Assembly (NCBI GenBank): GCA_044345075.1
Contig: JBIJBU010000028.1
Span: 1-17,333 of the forward strand
Direction: 5' to 3'
Length of the DNA: 17,333 bases
Origin: CAIKZY01 sp044345075
GTDB taxonomy: Bacteria; Actinomycetota; Actinomycetes; S36-B12
The translations under genes and the position numbers were made by a program. Shown here in pieces: positions 1 through 10,032 of the stretch. Position 1 is the first letter of the stretch. Each line of letters opens with the position of its first letter. The notes below the pieces were generated by a model. It was given only the letters and a program-made list of their open reading frames with translations, did not search any database and was not told the origin of the DNA.

Positions 1-63
1 GTGCAGATCTTCCGCACTCGACGCTCGGTCTCAATCGACGAGCCGAATCTTCTCAAGTACTAG
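1..63 (+). CDS. nuoK: NADH-quinone oxidoreductase subunit K, C-terminal end (partial)
   Basis: The first 63 bases read in frame as the last 20 residues of a protein ending in DEPNLLKY, followed by TAG at 61-63. A charged tail with the pattern TRRSVS-DE-LLKY is what I know from the C-terminus of actinobacterial NuoK, the small three-helix membrane subunit of complex I. Its position directly before nuoL agrees with the standard nuo order. The membrane helices lie outside the window, so the assignment rests on this tail and on context only. Confidence 0.75.
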   Translation: MQIFRTRRSVSIDEPNLLKY

Positions 64-117
64 CACTGTGACGGACTACGGAATGGACACCATCGTGATG
101 AACGTGGAGGCACATAG

Positions 118-2040
118 ATGAGCCCTCTCGTCCTCAACGCTCCTGCGCTCCAGGAGGTCACCTCGGCAACGGGCGTGTTCAGCCTGATCGCAGTGCTCAT
201 CGGCCTCCCGCTTCTCGGCGCCGCGGTTCTGCTGCTCGGCGGCCGTCGCACCAACAAGTGGGGTCCGTACCTCGGTGTTCTGACCGTTGCCGCCTCGTCC
301 GTCATCGCGATCATCATGCTGGTCAAGCTGATGGAACTCCCCGCGGAGAGCCGCTCCATCGAGCAGTCGCTCTATTCATGGGTATTTGCCGGCGGATTCC
401 AGGCCGACCTTGCCTTCCAGCTCGATCAGCTCTCGATGGTCTTCGTTCTACTGATCACGATCGTCGGCACGCTGATTCACATTTACTCCCTTGGCTACAT
501 GTCACATGACAAGGACAAGCGGAAGTTCTTCGGCTACCTGAACCTGTTCGTGGCCGCGATGCTGATCCTCGTTCTGGCCAATAACTTCCTCCTGCTGTAC
601 GTCGGCTGGGAGGGCGTCGGCCTCGCGTCGTACCTGCTCATCGGCTTCTGGCAGGTCAAGCCCACTGCTGCAGCCGCGGCAAAGAAGGCATTCGTCATCA
701 ACCGCGTCGGTGACGTCGGCCTGAGCCTGGCGATCATGCTGATGTTCGTCACCTTCGGCTCGGTCACCTTCTCTGATGTCTTCGGCAGTGCCAGCCAGGC
801 CAGTGAGGGCACCCTCACCGCCATCGGCCTGCTGCTCCTGCTCGCCGCGTGCGGTAAGTCGGCGCAGTTCCCGCTGCAGGCATGGCTGCTCGATGCAATG
901 GAGGGCCCGACTCCGGTCTCTGCCCTCATCCACGCGGCAACGATGGTTACCGCCGGCGTCTACCTGATTGCCCGGAGCAATGCGATCTTCGATCTCGCTA
1001 CCTGGGCGGCCACGGCAGTGGTCGTGATCGGCACGATCACGATCTTCATGGGTGCCACGATCGGTTCTGCGAAGGACGACATCAAGAAGTCGCTTGCCGG
1101 CTCGACCATGAGCCAGATCGGCTACATGGTGCTTGCCGCAGGCCTTGGCCCGATCGGTTACGTCTTCGCCATCTTCCACCTGCTTACCCACGGTGTGTTC
1201 AAGGCGGGTCTGTTCCTGGGCGCGGGCTCGGTCATGCACGGCATGAACGACAACGTGAACATGCGTCGCTACGGTGCGCTGCGCGGAGTCATGGTCGTGA
1301 CCTTCGTGACCTTCATGGCCGGCTACCTAGCGATCATCGGCATTCCGCCGTTCTCGGGCTACTGGTCCAAGGACGCCATCGTGCACGCGGCATTCGAGAA
1401 GGGCACCCTGATCGGTGTTCTCACGATCATCGCGGCCGGCATCACGGGCTTCTACATGACCCGCATGGTCGTGATGACCTTCTTTGGCAAGGCCCGCTGG
1501 GAGGACGACGCACATCCGCACGAGTCACCCAAGGTCATGACCATCCCCCTGATCATCTTGGGCCTCGGCTCGACCTTCCTCGGCATGGCACTTCTCTTCT
1601 GGGGCAATATCGAGACCTGGCTTGAGCCGGTGGTCGGCATCGCCGAGGCCGAGACGGCAATTCCCGAGACAGCCATCATCGCGATCACTCTGGCTACCGT
1701 TGTCGCTGGCGTCATCGTCGGCGTGATGATGTACGGCCGCCGCGCGATTCCGATCGAGGCGCCCCGCGGCTCCTGGCTCACTCGTGCCGCTCGCCAGGAT
1801 CTTTATGGCGACGCAGTCAACGACACCCTCGTCGTTCGCCCGTCGTACTACTTGGCCCGCGTGCTCAATTGGTTCGATGCCCGCGCCGTTGACGGATTCG
1901 TGAATGGCGCCGCGGCATTCGTCGGCGGAGCTTCTGGTCGCATGCGCAAGTATCAGAGTGGTTTTGCACGTTCGTACGCGTTGTCGATGGTGGGTGGCGC
2001 CGTGATCGTCGTCCTCGCCCTGGTGTTGGTGAGGCTGTAA
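118..2040 (+). CDS. nuoL: NADH-quinone oxidoreductase subunit L (proton-pumping antiporter-like)
   Basis: This is the large antiporter-like membrane subunit of complex I, which takes part in proton translocation coupled to NADH oxidation by quinone. The 640 residues compare with about 613 in E. coli. Family motifs are intact: YVGWEGVG with the conserved glutamate at E165 in the transmembrane channel, GKSAQFPLQAW with the key lysine at K247, and DAMEGPTPVSALIHAATM from D259. HLLTHGVFKAGLFLGAG follows further on. Many hydrophobic helices run through the protein, and a final helix near residues 620-640 shows that the C-terminus is complete. ATG 118 is preceded by GGAGG at 106-110, a good Shine-Dalgarno. 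The stop codon overlaps the nuoM start as TAATG, so the two genes are translationally coupled. Confidence 0.98.
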   Translation: MSPLVLNAPALQEVTSATGVFSLIAVLIGLPLLGAAVLLLGGRRTNKWGPYLGVLTVAASSVIAIIMLVKLMELPAESRSIEQSLYSWVFAGGFQADLAFQLDQLSMVFVLLITIVGTLIHIYSLGYMSHDKDKRKFFGYLNLFVAAMLILVLANNFLLLYVGWEGVGLASYLLIGFWQVKPTAAAAAKKAFVINRVGDVGLSLAIMLMFVTFGSVTFSDVFGSASQASEGTLTAIGLLLLLAACGKSAQFPLQAWLLDAMEGPTPVSALIHAATMVTAGVYLIARSNAIFDLATWAATAVVVIGTITIFMGATIGSAKDDIKKSLAGSTMSQIGYMVLAAGLGPIGYVFAIFHLLTHGVFKAGLFLGAGSVMHGMNDNVNMRRYGALRGVMVVTFVTFMAGYLAIIGIPPFSGYWSKDAIVHAAFEKGTLIGVLTIIAAGITGFYMTRMVVMTFFGKARWEDDAHPHESPKVMTIPLIILGLGSTFLGMALLFWGNIETWLEPVVGIAEAETAIPETAIIAITLATVVAGVIVGVMMYGRRAIPIEAPRGSWLTRAARQDLYGDAVNDTLVVRPSYYLARVLNWFDARAVDGFVNGAAAFVGGASGRMRKYQSGFARSYALSMVGGAVIVVLALVLVRL

Positions 2041-3587
2041 TGAGCTCCGTTCCCTGGCTGACCCTCCTCGGAGTGGTGCCCCTCGTCGGAAGTGTCGTCG
2101 TGGCACTCCTCCCGAAGGCAAAGGGCCTCCTCGCCAAGCAGGTTGCGCTGGCATTCGCCTTCGTCACCCTCGTGCTTACCGTCGTCATGGCCCTGCAGTT
2201 CCAGGCCGACTCCACCTCGCAGTTCCAGTTCGTCGAGCAGCACTCGTGGATCCCGGCCTTCGGCATCTCCTACGCGGTCGGCGTTGACGGCATCGGTCTC
2301 GTGCTCGTGGCCCTAGCCACCACCCTCGTGCCGATCGTGATCTTGGCTGGCTGGCGTGATGTCGACAACGAGCGCGGCAGCGTCAAGGGCTACTTCGCGC
2401 TGATCCTGGTTCTCGAGACCTTGATGATCGGCGTCTTCGCCTCTACCGATGTCTTCTTGTTCTACGTCTTCTTCGAGGCAATGCTCATTCCGGTCTACTT
2501 CATGATCGGTCGCTACGGCGGTCCGCAGCGCTCGTACGCTGCCGTGAAGTTCCTGTTGTACTCGCTCGTGGGCGGCCTGTTCATGCTGGCCTCGCTCATC
2601 GGCCTGTACGTCGTCTCGGCCCAGATGACCGGGCAGGGCACCTTCGACTACGCCACGCTGGTCGGGCTCGACATCGATCCTGACGTGCAGAAGATGCTGT
2701 TCCTCGGCTTCTTCTTTGCCTTCGCGATCAAGGCACCGCTGTGGCCCTTCCACACCTGGCTGCCCGATGCGGCCGGCCAGTCCAAGCCGGGCACTGCAGT
2801 GCTGCTCATCGGCGTGCTCGACAAGGTCGGCACCTTCGGCATGCTGCGCTACTGCCTGCCGATCTTCCCTGACGCCTCATCGTTCTATGCGCCGATCGTC
2901 ATTGGCATGGCGCTGATCGGCATCTTCTACGGTGCCTACGTCGCACTGGGCCAGAACGACATGAAGCGACTGTTCGCCTACTCATCGATGTCGCACTTCG
3001 GCTTCATCGCCCTGGGCATCTTCGTGTTCACGAGCATCGGCCAGTCCGGCTCGGTCGTGTACATGGTCGCGCACGGCCTGTCGACTGCTGCTCTGTTCCT
3101 GACCGCAGGCTTCTTGATGCAGCGCAACAAGAACTCCGCGCTGATCTCCGACTACTCAGGCGTCAACAAGGTTGCTCCGGTACTTGCGGGCTTCTTCCTG
3201 ATTGCCTCGCTGTCGTCACTGGCGCTGCCGGGTCTCGTGTCGTTCGTCGGCGAGTTCATGGTGCTCCTGGGCACGTTCGAGCGCTACATGTGGGTTGGCG
3301 CGATTGCCACCTTCGGCATCGTGATCACGGCCGCCTACGTGCTCCGCGTCTACCAGAAGTCGATGACGGGCCCGCTGGCCGATGGCTTGTCCGGCATGAA
3401 GGATCTCGGTGGCCGAGAGGTCACCGCCTTGGTGCCGATCGCCGCACTGAGCATCCTGCTCGGCTTCTTCCCGGCTCCGATCCTCAATGTCGTCAATCCC
3501 GCGGTCGATCGCGTGATGACCACAATCGGTGCCAGCGATCCTGCTCCCACCGTGCCTAGTGCCTCCGTTGAAGGGAACGGCCAGTGA
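2040..3587 (+). CDS. nuoM: NADH-quinone oxidoreductase subunit M (proton-pumping antiporter-like)
   Basis: This is the second antiporter-like membrane subunit of complex I, 515 residues against about 509 in E. coli NuoM. The conserved glutamate sits in FFEAMLIPVYFMIGRYGG at E146 and the central lysine in AIKAPLWPFHTWLPDA at K231. NDMKRLFAYSSMSHFGF follows. These are the residues of the hydrophilic proton axis in this family. The start ATG at 2040 shares its A with the nuoL stop (TAATG), and the 3' end overlaps nuoN by four bases (GTGA), so the gene is translated within the nuo operon. Nothing is missing or broken. Confidence 0.98.
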   Translation: MSSVPWLTLLGVVPLVGSVVVALLPKAKGLLAKQVALAFAFVTLVLTVVMALQFQADSTSQFQFVEQHSWIPAFGISYAVGVDGIGLVLVALATTLVPIVILAGWRDVDNERGSVKGYFALILVLETLMIGVFASTDVFLFYVFFEAMLIPVYFMIGRYGGPQRSYAAVKFLLYSLVGGLFMLASLIGLYVVSAQMTGQGTFDYATLVGLDIDPDVQKMLFLGFFFAFAIKAPLWPFHTWLPDAAGQSKPGTAVLLIGVLDKVGTFGMLRYCLPIFPDASSFYAPIVIGMALIGIFYGAYVALGQNDMKRLFAYSSMSHFGFIALGIFVFTSIGQSGSVVYMVAHGLSTAALFLTAGFLMQRNKNSALISDYSGVNKVAPVLAGFFLIASLSSLALPGLVSFVGEFMVLLGTFERYMWVGAIATFGIVITAAYVLRVYQKSMTGPLADGLSGMKDLGGREVTALVPIAALSILLGFFPAPILNVVNPAVDRVMTTIGASDPAPTVPSASVEGNGQ

Positions 3588-5143
3588 ATCCCATAGCCGT
3601 GGCCGACAAGATCCTGTTCGAGATCCCGCCGCTCGACTACAGCGCAATTGCTCCGATCCTCATCGTGCTGGTTGCTGCAGTCGTCTCCGTGCTCGCCGAG
3701 GCTTTCTTGCCCAAGCGTGCGCGTCGGCCGGTTCAGCTCGTGCTGGTCTTCGGCGCACTCATTGCTGCCTTCGTCGATGTCGTGATCATTTCCGGAACGC
3801 GCATCATCACGGCTTCGGGCTCGATCTCGATCGACGGCCCGGCGCTGGTCATGCAGGGCGCCATCTTGATTCTCTCGGCACTCGGCGCGATGCTGATGGC
3901 CGAGCGCCTGGTGGATCCCTCGGGCGATGCCTTCGCCGCACGTGCCTCGGCTCTGCCGGGTTCTGAGGATGAGAAGCAGTTCACCGCGCGCGGGTACTTC
4001 CAGACCGAGGTCTGGCCGCTGTTCCTCTTCTCGGTCGCCGGCATGCTGCTCTTCGTCTCGGCCAACGACCTGCTGATCATGTTCGTGGCCCTTGAGGTCA
4101 TGTCCTTGCCGCTGTACCTGCTCGTGGGCATGGCGCGTCGTCGTCGACTGCTGTCGCAGGAGGCCTCGCTCAAGTACTTCCTGCTCGGTGCGTTCTCCTC
4201 CGCCTTCTTCCTCTACGGCTCGGCACTGATCTATGGCTTCGCTACCTCGGTGAACTTCTCCTCGATCGCTGATGCGATTTCGGGCAAGCCCAGTGAGACT
4301 GCGATGCTTCTCATCGGCGTGGCCATGATCCTGGTCGGTCTGCTGTTCAAGATCGCTGCAGTGCCGTTCCATCAGTGGACCCCGGACGCCTACCAAGGTG
4401 CGCCGACCGCGATCACCGCCTTTATGTCGACCACCGTGAAGATTGCCGCCTTCGGGGCACTCCTGCGCGTGCTCTACGTGGCCTTCGGTGGTCTTCGCTG
4501 GGACTGGGAACCGATGCTGTGGATCGTCGCGATCCTCACCATGGTCGTGGGCTCGGTCATCGCCGTCACTCAGAGCGATATCAAGCGCATGCTTGCTTAC
4601 TCCTCGGTTGCTCAGGCCGGCTTCATCATGGTCGGTGTCATCGCCACTAGCGCTTCGGGCCTGTCGAGTGTGCTCTTCTATGTCGTGGCCTACGGCTTCA
4701 CCACCATCGGTGCCTTCGCCGTCATCTCGATCGTGCGCGATTCCTCTGGTGAGGCCACGCATCTGTCGAAGTGGGCAGGCCTGGGCAAGAAGTCGCCGGT
4801 CACCGCCACTGTGGTCGCGTTGTTCATGCTGTCCTTCGCGGGCATCCCGCTCACCAGCGGCTTCATTGCGAAGTTCGGAGTATTCGCGGCAGCCATCGAC
4901 TCCGGTGCCACGTGGCTGGTCATCGTGGCCGTTGTCGCCTCCGTGGTCTCGGCATTCTTCTATGCGCGAGTGATCGTGATCATGTTCTTCTCGGAGCCCA
5001 CCGAGAACACCGCGTCGGTAGTGGTTCCGTCAGCCTTCACGACCATCGTGATTGCGGCCGGTGCCACGGTCACGGTTGTCCTCGGTGTCCTGCCGCAGCC
5101 GCTGCTCGACTTGGTCGACAATGCGGGTCTGTTCCTGCGGTAG
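3584..5143 (+). CDS. nuoN: NADH-quinone oxidoreductase subunit N (proton-pumping antiporter-like)
   Basis: This is the third antiporter-like subunit of complex I, 519 residues, close to actinobacterial NuoN and somewhat longer than E. coli NuoN (485). ALEVMSLPLYLLVG carries the conserved glutamate (E171), and LLFKIAAVPFHQWTPDAYQGAP carries the lysine at K256 and the quinone-proximal signature. SDIKRMLAYSSVAQAGF is also present. The start is GTG at 3584, overlapping the nuoM stop as GTGA. A purine-rich GAAGGGA at 3570-3576 serves as ribosome binding site. This is the last nuo gene of the operon, and only 12 bases separate it from the polyprenyl synthase gene. Confidence 0.97.
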   Translation: MNPIAVADKILFEIPPLDYSAIAPILIVLVAAVVSVLAEAFLPKRARRPVQLVLVFGALIAAFVDVVIISGTRIITASGSISIDGPALVMQGAILILSALGAMLMAERLVDPSGDAFAARASALPGSEDEKQFTARGYFQTEVWPLFLFSVAGMLLFVSANDLLIMFVALEVMSLPLYLLVGMARRRRLLSQEASLKYFLLGAFSSAFFLYGSALIYGFATSVNFSSIADAISGKPSETAMLLIGVAMILVGLLFKIAAVPFHQWTPDAYQGAPTAITAFMSTTVKIAAFGALLRVLYVAFGGLRWDWEPMLWIVAILTMVVGSVIAVTQSDIKRMLAYSSVAQAGFIMVGVIATSASGLSSVLFYVVAYGFTTIGAFAVISIVRDSSGEATHLSKWAGLGKKSPVTATVVALFMLSFAGIPLTSGFIAKFGVFAAAIDSGATWLVIVAVVASVVSAFFYARVIVIMFFSEPTENTASVVVPSAFTTIVIAAGATVTVVLGVLPQPLLDLVDNAGLFLR

Positions 5144-5149
5144 TACCGT
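5144..5149 (+). promoter_or_regulatory. Putative -10 element (TACCGT) for leaderless transcription of the polyprenyl synthase gene
   Basis: TACCGT matches the TANNNT -10 pattern and lies exactly 6 nt before ATG 5156, so transcription would begin at the A of the start codon. No Shine-Dalgarno is visible in the 12-base gap after nuoN. The same geometry recurs at 10201 and 15538. No good -35 was found, as is common for actinobacterial promoters. The gene may in addition be read through from the nuo operon. Confidence 0.5.
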
Positions 5150-5155
5150 GTTTAC

Positions 5156-6151
5156 ATGACCGATTCCGCCAGCGGCTTCTCCACGCCTGACTCTGTCCTC
5201 GAGGCAGATCTCCTGGCGGGGCTGGCTGATGTCGAGGCGGGTATCAGTCGTGCGATTCAGAGTGATTACTCATTCGTCACCGAGGTCTCGCGGCATCTGG
5301 TTGAAGCTGGCGGCAAGCGTTTCCGCCCGCTTCTCGTGCTGCTTTCCTCGCAATTCGGCTCAGGCATTGGCCCCGATGTCATCAAGGCCGGCATGGTCGT
5401 CGAGCTCACCCACCTGGCCACCCTGTATCACGACGATGTCATGGACGAAGCCATGCTGCGTCGCGGTGCAGCCTCGGCAAATGCGCGCTGGGACAACTCG
5501 GTTGCCATTCTCAGCGGCGACTTCCTGTTTGCTCGTGTCTCAGGCATCCTCGCTGATCTCGGCCCTGATGCCGTGCGCATCCAGGCCGTGACCTTCGAGC
5601 GCCTGTGCATCGGTCAGATCAAGGAGACCGTTGGCCCCAAGCCCGGGGAGGATGCCGTGAAGCATCATCTCGAGGTGCTGGCCGATAAGACCGGCTCCCT
5701 GATCGCGGCAAGCGGTTGGTACGGCGGCCTGATGTCCGGTGCCTCCGAGTCCACGATTCGCACGCTCACGGAATTCGGCGAGGCCATCGGCATCGCGTTC
5801 CAGCTGGCCGATGATCTCGTCGACATCACCTCAGAGTCCGAGCAGTCAGGCAAGACACCCGGCACTGACCTCAAGGAAGGCGTGCCCACCCTCGCCGGCC
5901 TCATCGCCCTCCAGGGCACTGACCCGGCTGATGCGCGTCTGCGTGAGTTGCTGTCGCGCCCGATTCCTGATGCAGCGGAGCATGCCGAAGCCCTCGCACT
6001 GCTGCGGGCCCATTCGGCGCTCGGTGAGGCTCGCCAGCAGGCTCGCGATTGGGCTGACAAGGCCCGTGCCTGCCTGCATGAGCTGCCCGAGAACTCTGCA
6101 CGTGATGCACTTGAAGTGCTGTGCGACTACGTCGTCGACCGCACCGGCTGA
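5156..6151 (+). CDS. Long-chain polyprenyl diphosphate synthase
   Basis: This is a trans-prenyltransferase that condenses isopentenyl diphosphate onto allylic diphosphates, 331 residues, the normal family length. Motifs in order are GGKRFRP (G52-P58), the first aspartate-rich motif D93-D-V-M-D97, the KTG near residue 180, and the second aspartate-rich motif D219-D-L-V-D223. SGKTPGTDLKEG follows. The residue five positions before the first DD is alanine, a small residue that in this family goes with long products. I infer a C35-C45 chain made for menaquinone, the usual quinone of actinobacteria, which suits the place directly after nuoN. HepT, GrcC and IspB belong to this family, but I cannot fix the chain length. 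The stop TGA abuts the stop of the convergent rarD-like gene. Confidence 0.93.
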   Translation: MTDSASGFSTPDSVLEADLLAGLADVEAGISRAIQSDYSFVTEVSRHLVEAGGKRFRPLLVLLSSQFGSGIGPDVIKAGMVVELTHLATLYHDDVMDEAMLRRGAASANARWDNSVAILSGDFLFARVSGILADLGPDAVRIQAVTFERLCIGQIKETVGPKPGEDAVKHHLEVLADKTGSLIAASGWYGGLMSGASESTIRTLTEFGEAIGIAFQLADDLVDITSESEQSGKTPGTDLKEGVPTLAGLIALQGTDPADARLRELLSRPIPDAAEHAEALALLRAHSALGEARQQARDWADKARACLHELPENSARDALEVLCDYVVDRTG

Positions 6152-7045
6152 TCACTCTTCCGGTAGCAGCTGCGCGTCATTGAGCGGCGATTCCTCAGTC
6201 GAGTGCCGTCGCGCGTCGAACGTGAACACGACCAGCGCACACCAGATCAGTGCGAAGCCCGCCCACCTTGTCGGTGACATTGATTCGTGGAAGAACCCCA
6301 CGCCAACGATGAAGAGTCCGATCGGGGTGATGTACTGCAGGATTCCCAGAGTGCTGTAGGGGAGCCGATTGGCCGCACCTGTGAAGAGCAGTAGCGGAAT
6401 GGTGGTGACTGGTCCGGCGAGCATGAGTAGCAGCAGTGTCGTGGAGCCATTGCTGATGGTGGCGGCAGTTCCGTTGGCCATCATGACGAGGACGATGGCG
6501 ATTGCGATCGGCGAGAGAACACCGGTCTCGACAGTCAGGCTTTCCACGGCGCCCCAACCGACGAATTTCTTGATGAAGCCATATGTCGACCAGGAGAACG
6601 CCAGGATCAGTGCGATCCAGGGCAGCGCTCCGTAGCTGATGGTCAGCACGATGACGGCAATAGCCCCGAAAGCGACGGCGATCCACTGGCCCGCACGAAG
6701 GCGTTCCTTCAGTAGCACGACTCCCATCGCCACGATGACCAAGGGCGAGATGAAGTAGCCGAGTGAGGCCTGCAGTGCGTGATTCGTGCTGATCGCGACG
6801 ACGTAAGCGCTCCAGTTTGCGGCGATGAATATCGACCCGAGTGCCACGAGTCCGAGTTCGCGTCGATTGGCGGCTAGGCGCCGGAGCGAGCCCCAGCCAC
6901 GGGTGATCGTGATGATGACGAGCAGCAGGAGGAATGACCACACCACCCGATTCGCGACGACTTCGATGGCGGAGATGTAGTCGACAGCCCTGAAGTAGAA
7001 CGGGAACAGCGCCCAAATGACGTAAGCCGCGATCCCGAACAGCAA
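6152..7045 (-). CDS. rarD: RarD-like EamA family transporter
   Basis: This is a ten-helix permease of the drug/metabolite transporter superfamily, about 297 residues as in E. coli RarD (296). Signatures of the RarD branch include AAYVIWALFPFYF in helix 1, EVVANRVVWS, and AANWSAYVVAIS followed by HALQASLGYFISPLV. LKERLRAGQW is present too. The substrate is unknown; the name comes from chloramphenicol sensitivity in Pseudomonas. The start given is TTG at 7045, just before helix 1. The same frame stays open upstream and reads a plausible arginine-rich N-terminus (TTDREPRSRAAIG) back to an ATC at 7087 that overlaps the korB stop as TAATC. No ATG or GTG lies in that stretch and no clear ribosome binding site was seen, so the true start is uncertain. 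It probably belongs to the korA-korB transcript. Confidence 0.88.
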   Translation of the reverse strand: MLFGIAAYVIWALFPFYFRAVDYISAIEVVANRVVWSFLLLLVIITITRGWGSLRRLAANRRELGLVALGSIFIAANWSAYVVAISTNHALQASLGYFISPLVIVAMGVVLLKERLRAGQWIAVAFGAIAVIVLTISYGALPWIALILAFSWSTYGFIKKFVGWGAVESLTVETGVLSPIAIAIVLVMMANGTAATISNGSTTLLLLMLAGPVTTIPLLLFTGAANRLPYSTLGILQYITPIGLFIVGVGFFHESMSPTRWAGFALIWCALVVFTFDARRHSTEESPLNDAQLLPEE

Positions 7046-7086
7046 ACCAATCGCTGCTCGGGACCGCGGCTCGCGGTCAGTGGTGA

Positions 7087-8142
<1,056 letters not shown>

Positions 8143-8169
8143 GACATGTGCTCCTATTGTCCGGGTGAG

Positions 8170-10032
8170 CTAGAGGCTGGCGAGAACATCGGTGATGACG
8201 CCTGCCAGTTCGTCAGTCTTAAAGGGCAGGCCGCGAACCTGGTTGTAGTTCACGGTGTCGACGAGGTACTTCGCGCGCAGCAGCATGTTGAGCTGGCCGA
8301 GGTTCATCTCGGGGACGATCACGCGGTCGTACTTGGCCAGAACCTCGCCGAGATTCGACGGGAACGGGTTCAGGTGGCGGATGTGTGCTTGCGCAACATC
8401 GTGGCCGGCATCGCGCACGAGCTTGCACGCGCCGCCGATGGGGCCGAAGGTCGAGCCCCAGCCGATGACCAGAACGCGTGCCTTGCCGCTCGGGTCGTCG
8501 ACCACGATCGGATCAATGGTGCGCGCAATCGCGTCGACCTTGGCCTGGCGAAGGCGCACCATCTTGTCGTGGTTCTCGGGGTCATAGGAGATTCCGCCGT
8601 GACCATCGGCCTTCTCGAGACCACCGATGCGATGCTCGAGGCCCTTGGTGCCGGGCACTGCCCACGGGCGGGCCAGGGTCTCGGGATCACGCAGGTACGG
8701 CCAGAAATCCTTCGTGCCGTCGGGCAGCTCGTGATTGGGCTCAGTCGTGAACTTCGGATCGATCTTCGCGAGCGCCGAGGTGTCGGGGACCAACCACGGC
8801 TCCGAGCCGTTGGCCAGGTAACCGTCGGAGAGCAAAAACACCGGGGTGCGGTACTCGATCGCGATGCGCACTGCCTCGATGGCCGCGAAGAAGCAGTCGC
8901 TCGGCGACTGCGGCGCCACAATCGGGACGGGCGACTCACCGTTACGACCGAACATCGCCTGCAGAAGATCTGCCTGCTCCGTCTTGGTCGGCAGGCCGGT
9001 TGACGGGCCACCGCGCTGGACGTCAACAACGACGAGCGGAAGCTCGAGCATCGTGGCCAGGCCGATTGCCTCGGACTTCAGTGCAATACCGGGGCCTGAC
9101 GTGGTGGTGATACCGAGTGCGCCACCGTATGACGCGCCAATCGCCGACATGACGCCTGCGATTTCGTCCTCGGCCTGGAAGGTGGTGATGTCGAAATTCT
9201 TGTACTTGCTCAGGTCGTGAAGGATGTCCGAGGCGGGAGTAATCGGGTACGTGCCTAGGAAGATCGGCAGCTCGCTCAGCTGGCCCGCGGCGATGAGGCC
9301 GAGGGAGAGCGCGAGGTTGCCGTGGATGTTGCGGTACTCGCCGGCAGGCATCGGGGCAGGCTTGACCTCGTACTGCACGGCGAAAGCTTCAGTGGTCTCA
9401 CCGAATGACCAGCCCGCCTCGTAGGCGGCGATGTTGGCCTTGAGAATCTCCGGCTTCTTGCCGAACTTCGAGGTAAGGAAGTCGATGGTGCCCTGACTCG
9501 GACGGTCGTATAGCCAGCACAGCATGCCGAGGGCAAACATGTTCTTCGCGCGCTCGGCCTCCTTCTTGGAGAGATCGAAATCCTTGAGTGCTTCAACGGT
9601 CATCGAGGTCAGCGCAATCGGGATCACGTTGTAGCCCTCGAGTGAGTTGTCCTCGATCGGGTTGGCGGTGTAGCCGACCTTCTCGTAGGCGCGCTTGCCG
9701 AACTCATCGGTGTTCACGATCAGGGTTCCACCGGCGCGAAGCAGCTTGAGGTTGGCCTTGAGCGCTGCGGGGTTCATCGCCACGAGCACGTCAGGCGCAT
9801 CACCCGGGGTCGAGATTGCGTGATCGGCGAAGTGCAGCTGGAAGGCCGAGACACCCGGGATGGTTCCGGCAGGTGCGCGGATCTCGGCGGGGAAGTCGGG
9901 CAGGGTCTTCAGGTCATTGCCCAGGCCTGCGGTCTCGGAGGTGAATCGATCTCCGGTGAGCTGCATACCGTCGCCGGAATCACCCGCGAATCGAATGACG
10001 ACCTTGCTGAGTTGAACGACCTGCTTGGCCAC
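8170..10032 (-). CDS. korA: 2-oxoacid (2-oxoglutarate) ferredoxin oxidoreductase, fused gamma-alpha subunit
   Basis: This 620-residue protein joins the gamma domain (about 1-190, starting with IRFAGDSGDGMQ at residue 14) to the alpha pyrimidine-binding domain (about 230-600). The alpha part shows GTYPITPASD (T261-P266), FQAEDEIAG, and the SGPGIALKSEAIG loop from S312. RGGPSTGLPTKTEQADL is also present. This fused architecture is that of actinobacterial KorA (Rv2455c type). It has no ferredoxin-like delta domain, so an external ferredoxin must carry the electrons away. The start is GTG at 10032, with GAAGGTGG just upstream on the same strand. The gene leads a korA-korB(-rarD) operon and is divergent from the NuoB/C/I-like trio, whose iron-sulfur proteins are candidate electron partners. 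Confidence 0.95.
   Translation of the reverse strand: MAKQVVQLSKVVIRFAGDSGDGMQLTGDRFTSETAGLGNDLKTLPDFPAEIRAPAGTIPGVSAFQLHFADHAISTPGDAPDVLVAMNPAALKANLKLLRAGGTLIVNTDEFGKRAYEKVGYTANPIEDNSLEGYNVIPIALTSMTVEALKDFDLSKKEAERAKNMFALGMLCWLYDRPSQGTIDFLTSKFGKKPEILKANIAAYEAGWSFGETTEAFAVQYEVKPAPMPAGEYRNIHGNLALSLGLIAAGQLSELPIFLGTYPITPASDILHDLSKYKNFDITTFQAEDEIAGVMSAIGASYGGALGITTTSGPGIALKSEAIGLATMLELPLVVVDVQRGGPSTGLPTKTEQADLLQAMFGRNGESPVPIVAPQSPSDCFFAAIEAVRIAIEYRTPVFLLSDGYLANGSEPWLVPDTSALAKIDPKFTTEPNHELPDGTKDFWPYLRDPETLARPWAVPGTKGLEHRIGGLEKADGHGGISYDPENHDKMVRLRQAKVDAIARTIDPIVVDDPSGKARVLVIGWGSTFGPIGGACKLVRDAGHDVAQAHIRHLNPFPSNLGEVLAKYDRVIVPEMNLGQLNMLLRAKYLVDTVNYNQVRGLPFKTDELAGVITDVLASL

Noticed and set aside
502..1239. 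A 245-codon minus-strand frame inside nuoL
   Set aside because: Low-complexity charged translation opposite a highly conserved membrane protein; no independent signal or ribosome binding site.
3350..4762. A 470-codon open frame on the minus strand across nuoM and nuoN
   Set aside because: It lies wholly opposite two well-conserved genes and its translation is rich in H, D, R, E and G with no domain pattern, as expected from GC-rich codon bias on the other strand.
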